A program made the position numbers and the translations under genes. A stretch of DNA of 25,525 nt from Coemansia sp. RSA 922 (taxonomy: Eukaryota; Kickxellomycota; Kickxellomycetes; Kickxellales; Kickxellaceae), in the NCBI GenBank assembly GCA_027577415.1, contig JANBQS010000228.1:1-25525 (forward strand), in the 5' to 3' direction. Position 1 is the stretch's first letter. Each line of letters begins with the position of its first letter. Of this stretch, positions 23,279 to 25,525 are shown one piece after another. The notes under the pieces are model-generated. The model did no database searches. It was given only the letters and a program-made list of their open reading frames with translations, and had not been told where the DNA came from.

Positions 23279-24802
23279 TCACAAACCTAATGAGAAGAGT
23301 ATGCAATATGCAGTAGCTGCTGCCATACCAAGAGTGACAACAATGCCTCGCACCGATTTTGCAGATTGGTACAGGCTACTGCTAGCCTCTGACGACGTGG
23401 CATGCGTGGTTTGTGCGTCATCAAAGACGATTATGCTACTCTCGTCAAGCTTGGGCATGGCAGTACGAGGGAAGCTAGGGATCCAACCCTGTTCAACGCC
23501 CAAAATGTAGTCCCATTCGGGCGCACCCTCGGTTCTAAAGTTCCAAAAGAACCAACCCGCAAGCTCCTGGTCGTAGATAGCAAGCTGTGCGTCAATATAG
23601 CTGCGCAAAAAGCGCCTGTAGTGTGCAGAGTACTCGGTGTAGTTGCTTCCATAGTCGCCTGTGCACGAACAGGTAGCAAATGGACAGAGTGGATGTTCTG
23701 CTATACCCTCCAACGTGCCCTCCCAACGACTGCCACGGCCCAGCCCGTTAATGTACTTGGTGCAGTCGTGAGTAGCCGCTGAGAACTCGCCGACGACAAC
23801 GCCAATATTTGACTTGTCAAACTTTGTAATATCCTCCGCCATCTTTGCCACCATATCGATATGCGCCGTCTCGTTCATAGTAACCATATAGTTGTCAAAC
23901 ATTTGGTAGATGTGCGTGTCCATTAGAGCCTGAGTCCACCGCGGCGCAACCAATGTGGGCCACTCTTTGGGGCCAAGAAAAGTGTCGTGGATCATAAACA
24001 AAACGTCGGGGGCGATGCTGCGGACTAGGTCGTATGCCTCGTTGTAGAACGCAAAGATATCCTTGACCTCCCACTTCCACCTCGAAGGCTCATTGAGGAT
24101 CTGAATACCGTACACGACGTCGCTCCAGTCTACGGCGATTTTGGTCATCTTTGCCAGTGCATCCAGTGTGCGATCAACGTTGATGCGCGAGTGCAGCCAC
24201 TCTGGCACGCCTCTCCGTCCCGAGTTGTCGTAGCCGTTTTGCGACCCTGGCGCTCCGTGCAAATCCAACTCGACTTTTAGCCCAATGTCCCGCGACCACT
24301 CAAGCACTCGCTCGATGTATGGCACTTGTCCGTCGACATAGGGTTCGTCGTCAGTCAGGTTGAACGCCCAGTAGCCAATTGGGATTCGAATCCAGTTGAT
24401 GCCGCTCTCCGCCATTACCTCGAGGTGATCCCGTGTGACGAACGTGTCCCAGTGGTCCTCAAGCTGGCGCTTGGCTTCAACTTTCCCCAGCGCCGCTGTA
24501 AACGTCCACTCGTCGACTGGAATGTCGGCTTTGTTGCGCGAGAGAAATTGATTAAACAGACTTGGTTTGATGAATGGTTCGATGAGGAACACGCCGCCAA
24601 TATTTGCACCGCGAATTGGCGTGGTATCAAACACGCTGTCAGGCTCTGTGTCGCTGACTGCCGGGCTTGCTGCAGCAGTCTGAATAGATGCCGCCAAGGC
24701 AGATTTTGACTCGCTGGATGCCGGCAAGGGAGGCGATGCTAGGACTGCTAGCGCCAGCAAAAATGCGCTGGTGGTAGATGCAACTAAAGTTGGCGGCTTC
24801 AT
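23279..24802 (-). CDS. GH5 exo-1,3-beta-glucanase-like wall enzyme, membrane/GPI anchored
   Basis: 507 aa. Should hydrolyse or remodel wall beta-1,3-glucan. The N-terminus (LVASTTSAFLLALAVLASPP, 6-25) is a signal peptide. A Ser/Ala-rich spacer precedes the conserved GANIGGVFLIEPFIKPSLF start (65-83). The GH5_9-type barrel shows GINWIRIPIGYWAF (134-147), LDLHGAPGSQNGYDNSGRRG (179-198), acid/base Glu238 in ILNEPS and nucleophile Glu339 in VVGEFS, then WFFWNFRTE. An uncommon Cys cluster (CPFATCSC, 373-380) follows the nucleophile. A Ser/Thr spacer leads to a C-terminal hydrophobic run (about 485-507), fitting a GPI signal or a tail anchor. ATG 24800-24802 gives the signal peptide directly and lies about 40 bp from a TATA-like box. 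Confidence 0.92.
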   Translation of the reverse strand: MKPPTLVASTTSAFLLALAVLASPPLPASSESKSALAASIQTAAASPAVSDTEPDSVFDTTPIRGANIGGVFLIEPFIKPSLFNQFLSRNKADIPVDEWTFTAALGKVEAKRQLEDHWDTFVTRDHLEVMAESGINWIRIPIGYWAFNLTDDEPYVDGQVPYIERVLEWSRDIGLKVELDLHGAPGSQNGYDNSGRRGVPEWLHSRINVDRTLDALAKMTKIAVDWSDVVYGIQILNEPSRWKWEVKDIFAFYNEAYDLVRSIAPDVLFMIHDTFLGPKEWPTLVAPRWTQALMDTHIYQMFDNYMVTMNETAHIDMVAKMAEDITKFDKSNIGVVVGEFSAATHDCTKYINGLGRGSRWEGTLEGIAEHPLCPFATCSCTGDYGSNYTEYSAHYRRFLRSYIDAQLAIYDQELAGWFFWNFRTEGAPEWDYILGVEQGWIPSFPRTAMPKLDESSIIVFDDAQTTHATSSEASSSLYQSAKSVRGIVVTLGMAAATAYCILFSLGL

Positions 24803-24841
24803 GTGTTGAAAGTTGGTATAACAGAAAATGTAAAAAATAAA

Positions 24842-24848
24842 ATATATA
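24842..24848 (-). promoter_or_regulatory. TATA-like box of the GH5 gene
   Basis: TATATAT on the minus strand, about 40 bp upstream of the ATG, in an AT-rich stretch. Initiation would give a very short leader. The rest of the 24803-25249 gap (447 bp) also holds the 3' flank of the gene at the right edge, with AATAAA on the minus strand at 25007-25002; no gene is visible in it. Confidence 0.4.
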
Positions 24849-25249
24849 GTTGGTATATGAAACGGGAGAGGGTACCTGCATCTGTCTCAGGCACTTTTTT
24901 CCAGCATTCTTGAGTTCTTGGCTGGTATTGCTGGCCTTCATTCTTGTATATCGACTGACGCAAAGGTGCTGCCAGTTGGTGTTTTTGTTTTCGTGAATTA
25001 CTTTATTATTTTTGTCAATTTCCCGGTCTACAAACGTTGTCCAAAAAAATTCAATAGCAGTAGCAGATGACCCGCCATGCTACGGTCCGCCAATGCCGGT
25101 CGCCACTATTTGGGCCAATCTGCATGACTTGGTTACTGCAGAAAGCTCCCTCGCCTCTGCTAGGTAAAATTACATATCGAGTTTGTTATGACAGAGTTGC
25201 TAACAACAAAATATTAAATAAAGAAGGATAGCGCTCTGAGCTATTAATG

Positions 25250-25525
25250 TCAGTTGTCCCCTGCGTGCATGCTCTTGTGGCTCTTGGACATTGGATCCTT
25301 AGGCTTTGTCTCCTTGGGCTTTGGCTCCTTGGGCTTGGTACTCTTACGACATGGCTTGGTAGCCCTCTTGTTCTTCTTGTTGGCTGGGCTAGTACTACAC
25401 TTGACAGTTATCGGCTTGCCGTCATTGTCGAGGATCTTGACAGATGTACCCCATTTATACTCTTTTAGCTTAATGGCATATTGGAATGACTTTACGCGGT
25501 ATGTCGTTTGAGCCCAGTAGTTTCC
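25250..25525 (-). CDS. C-terminus of an unrecognised protein with a Lys/Pro-rich tail (partial)
   Basis: The minus strand is open from the right edge to TGA (25252-25250), giving 91 residues. The first half looks like a folded beta-rich domain end (YWAQTTYRVKSFQYAIKLKE, then VKILDNDGKPITVKC). The tail is strongly basic with the imperfect repeat KPKE(P/T): STKPKEPKPKETKPKDP, then SKSHKSMHAGDN. Such tails are known in wall- or polyanion-binding proteins, but I do not recognise the domain. The plus strand opposite this tail is also open and reads as Leu/Gly-rich hydrophobic sequence, which is what a CCxAAG-type Lys/Pro repeat gives in antisense. The gene start and most of the protein lie outside the window. 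Confidence 0.65.
   Translation of the reverse strand, partial: GNYWAQTTYRVKSFQYAIKLKEYKWGTSVKILDNDGKPITVKCSTSPANKKNKRATKPCRKSTKPKEPKPKETKPKDPMSKSHKSMHAGDN

Noticed and set aside
24382..24393. GGATTCGAATCC, a tRNA T-arm-like palindrome
   Set aside because: It lies inside the conserved GH5 segment NWIRIPIG, and no acceptor stem, anticodon arm or other tRNA parts surround it.
25247..25511. Two Leu/Gly-rich plus-strand frames resembling membrane segments
   Set aside because: Antisense image of a Lys/Pro repeat; the minus-strand reading has better composition and a clean end.

Overview
The window looks like nuclear DNA of an early-diverging (non-ascomycete) fungus. Three things point there. Most genes are uninterrupted or carry one short GT-AG intron with a CTAAC/CTAAT-type branch site. 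ATP-citrate lyase is a single fused polypeptide, whereas Ascomycota split it into two subunits. There are also F-box-like paralogs in tandem. A Kickxellales-type genome (Coemansia and relatives) would fit, but this is an inference and no marker in the window proves it.

Layout. 1-13.4 kb is a compact housekeeping block: a possible C-terminal scrap of an upstream gene (+), a GH18 chitinase (-), a Sec14/CRAL-TRIO lipid-transfer protein (-), a divergent promoter holding a triple E-box and a 16-bp repeat array, fused ATP-citrate lyase (+, very GC-rich, with a probable leader intron), an STK32/YANK-type kinase (+, with a short first exon that adds an N-myristoylation signal), AMP deaminase (+) and an MCR1-type NADH-cytochrome b5 reductase (-). 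The last two converge with only 21 bp between their stop codons.

13.4-23 kb is a more AT-rich, duplication-driven accessory block. It holds two tandem F-box-like paralogs, the second broken by a one-base frameshift, an orphan 129-aa ORF, and a strikingly regular array of four small paralogs (start-to-start 1102, 1080 and 1086 bp). I read the four as a lineage-specific family with an N-terminal ubiquitin-like beta-grasp domain and a conserved GKTGML-W motif. Each copy has its own version of a roughly 250-bp promoter module. Between copies B and C, part of that module is better conserved (66 of 69 bases) than the coding sequence.

23-25.5 kb returns to conserved genes: a GH5 exo-1,3-beta-glucanase-like wall enzyme (-) with a signal peptide and a C-terminal hydrophobic anchor, then the C-terminus of a Lys/Pro-tailed protein running off the right edge (-).

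Functionally, the housekeeping genes cover wall remodelling (GH18, GH5), cytosolic acetyl-CoA and lipid supply (ATP-citrate lyase, lipid-transfer protein, b5 reductase) and adenylate balance (AMP deaminase). The best candidate for an undescribed system is the F-box-like pair next to the ubiquitin-like array, which together suggest a lineage-specific, ubiquitin-themed gene cluster under shared promoter architecture.
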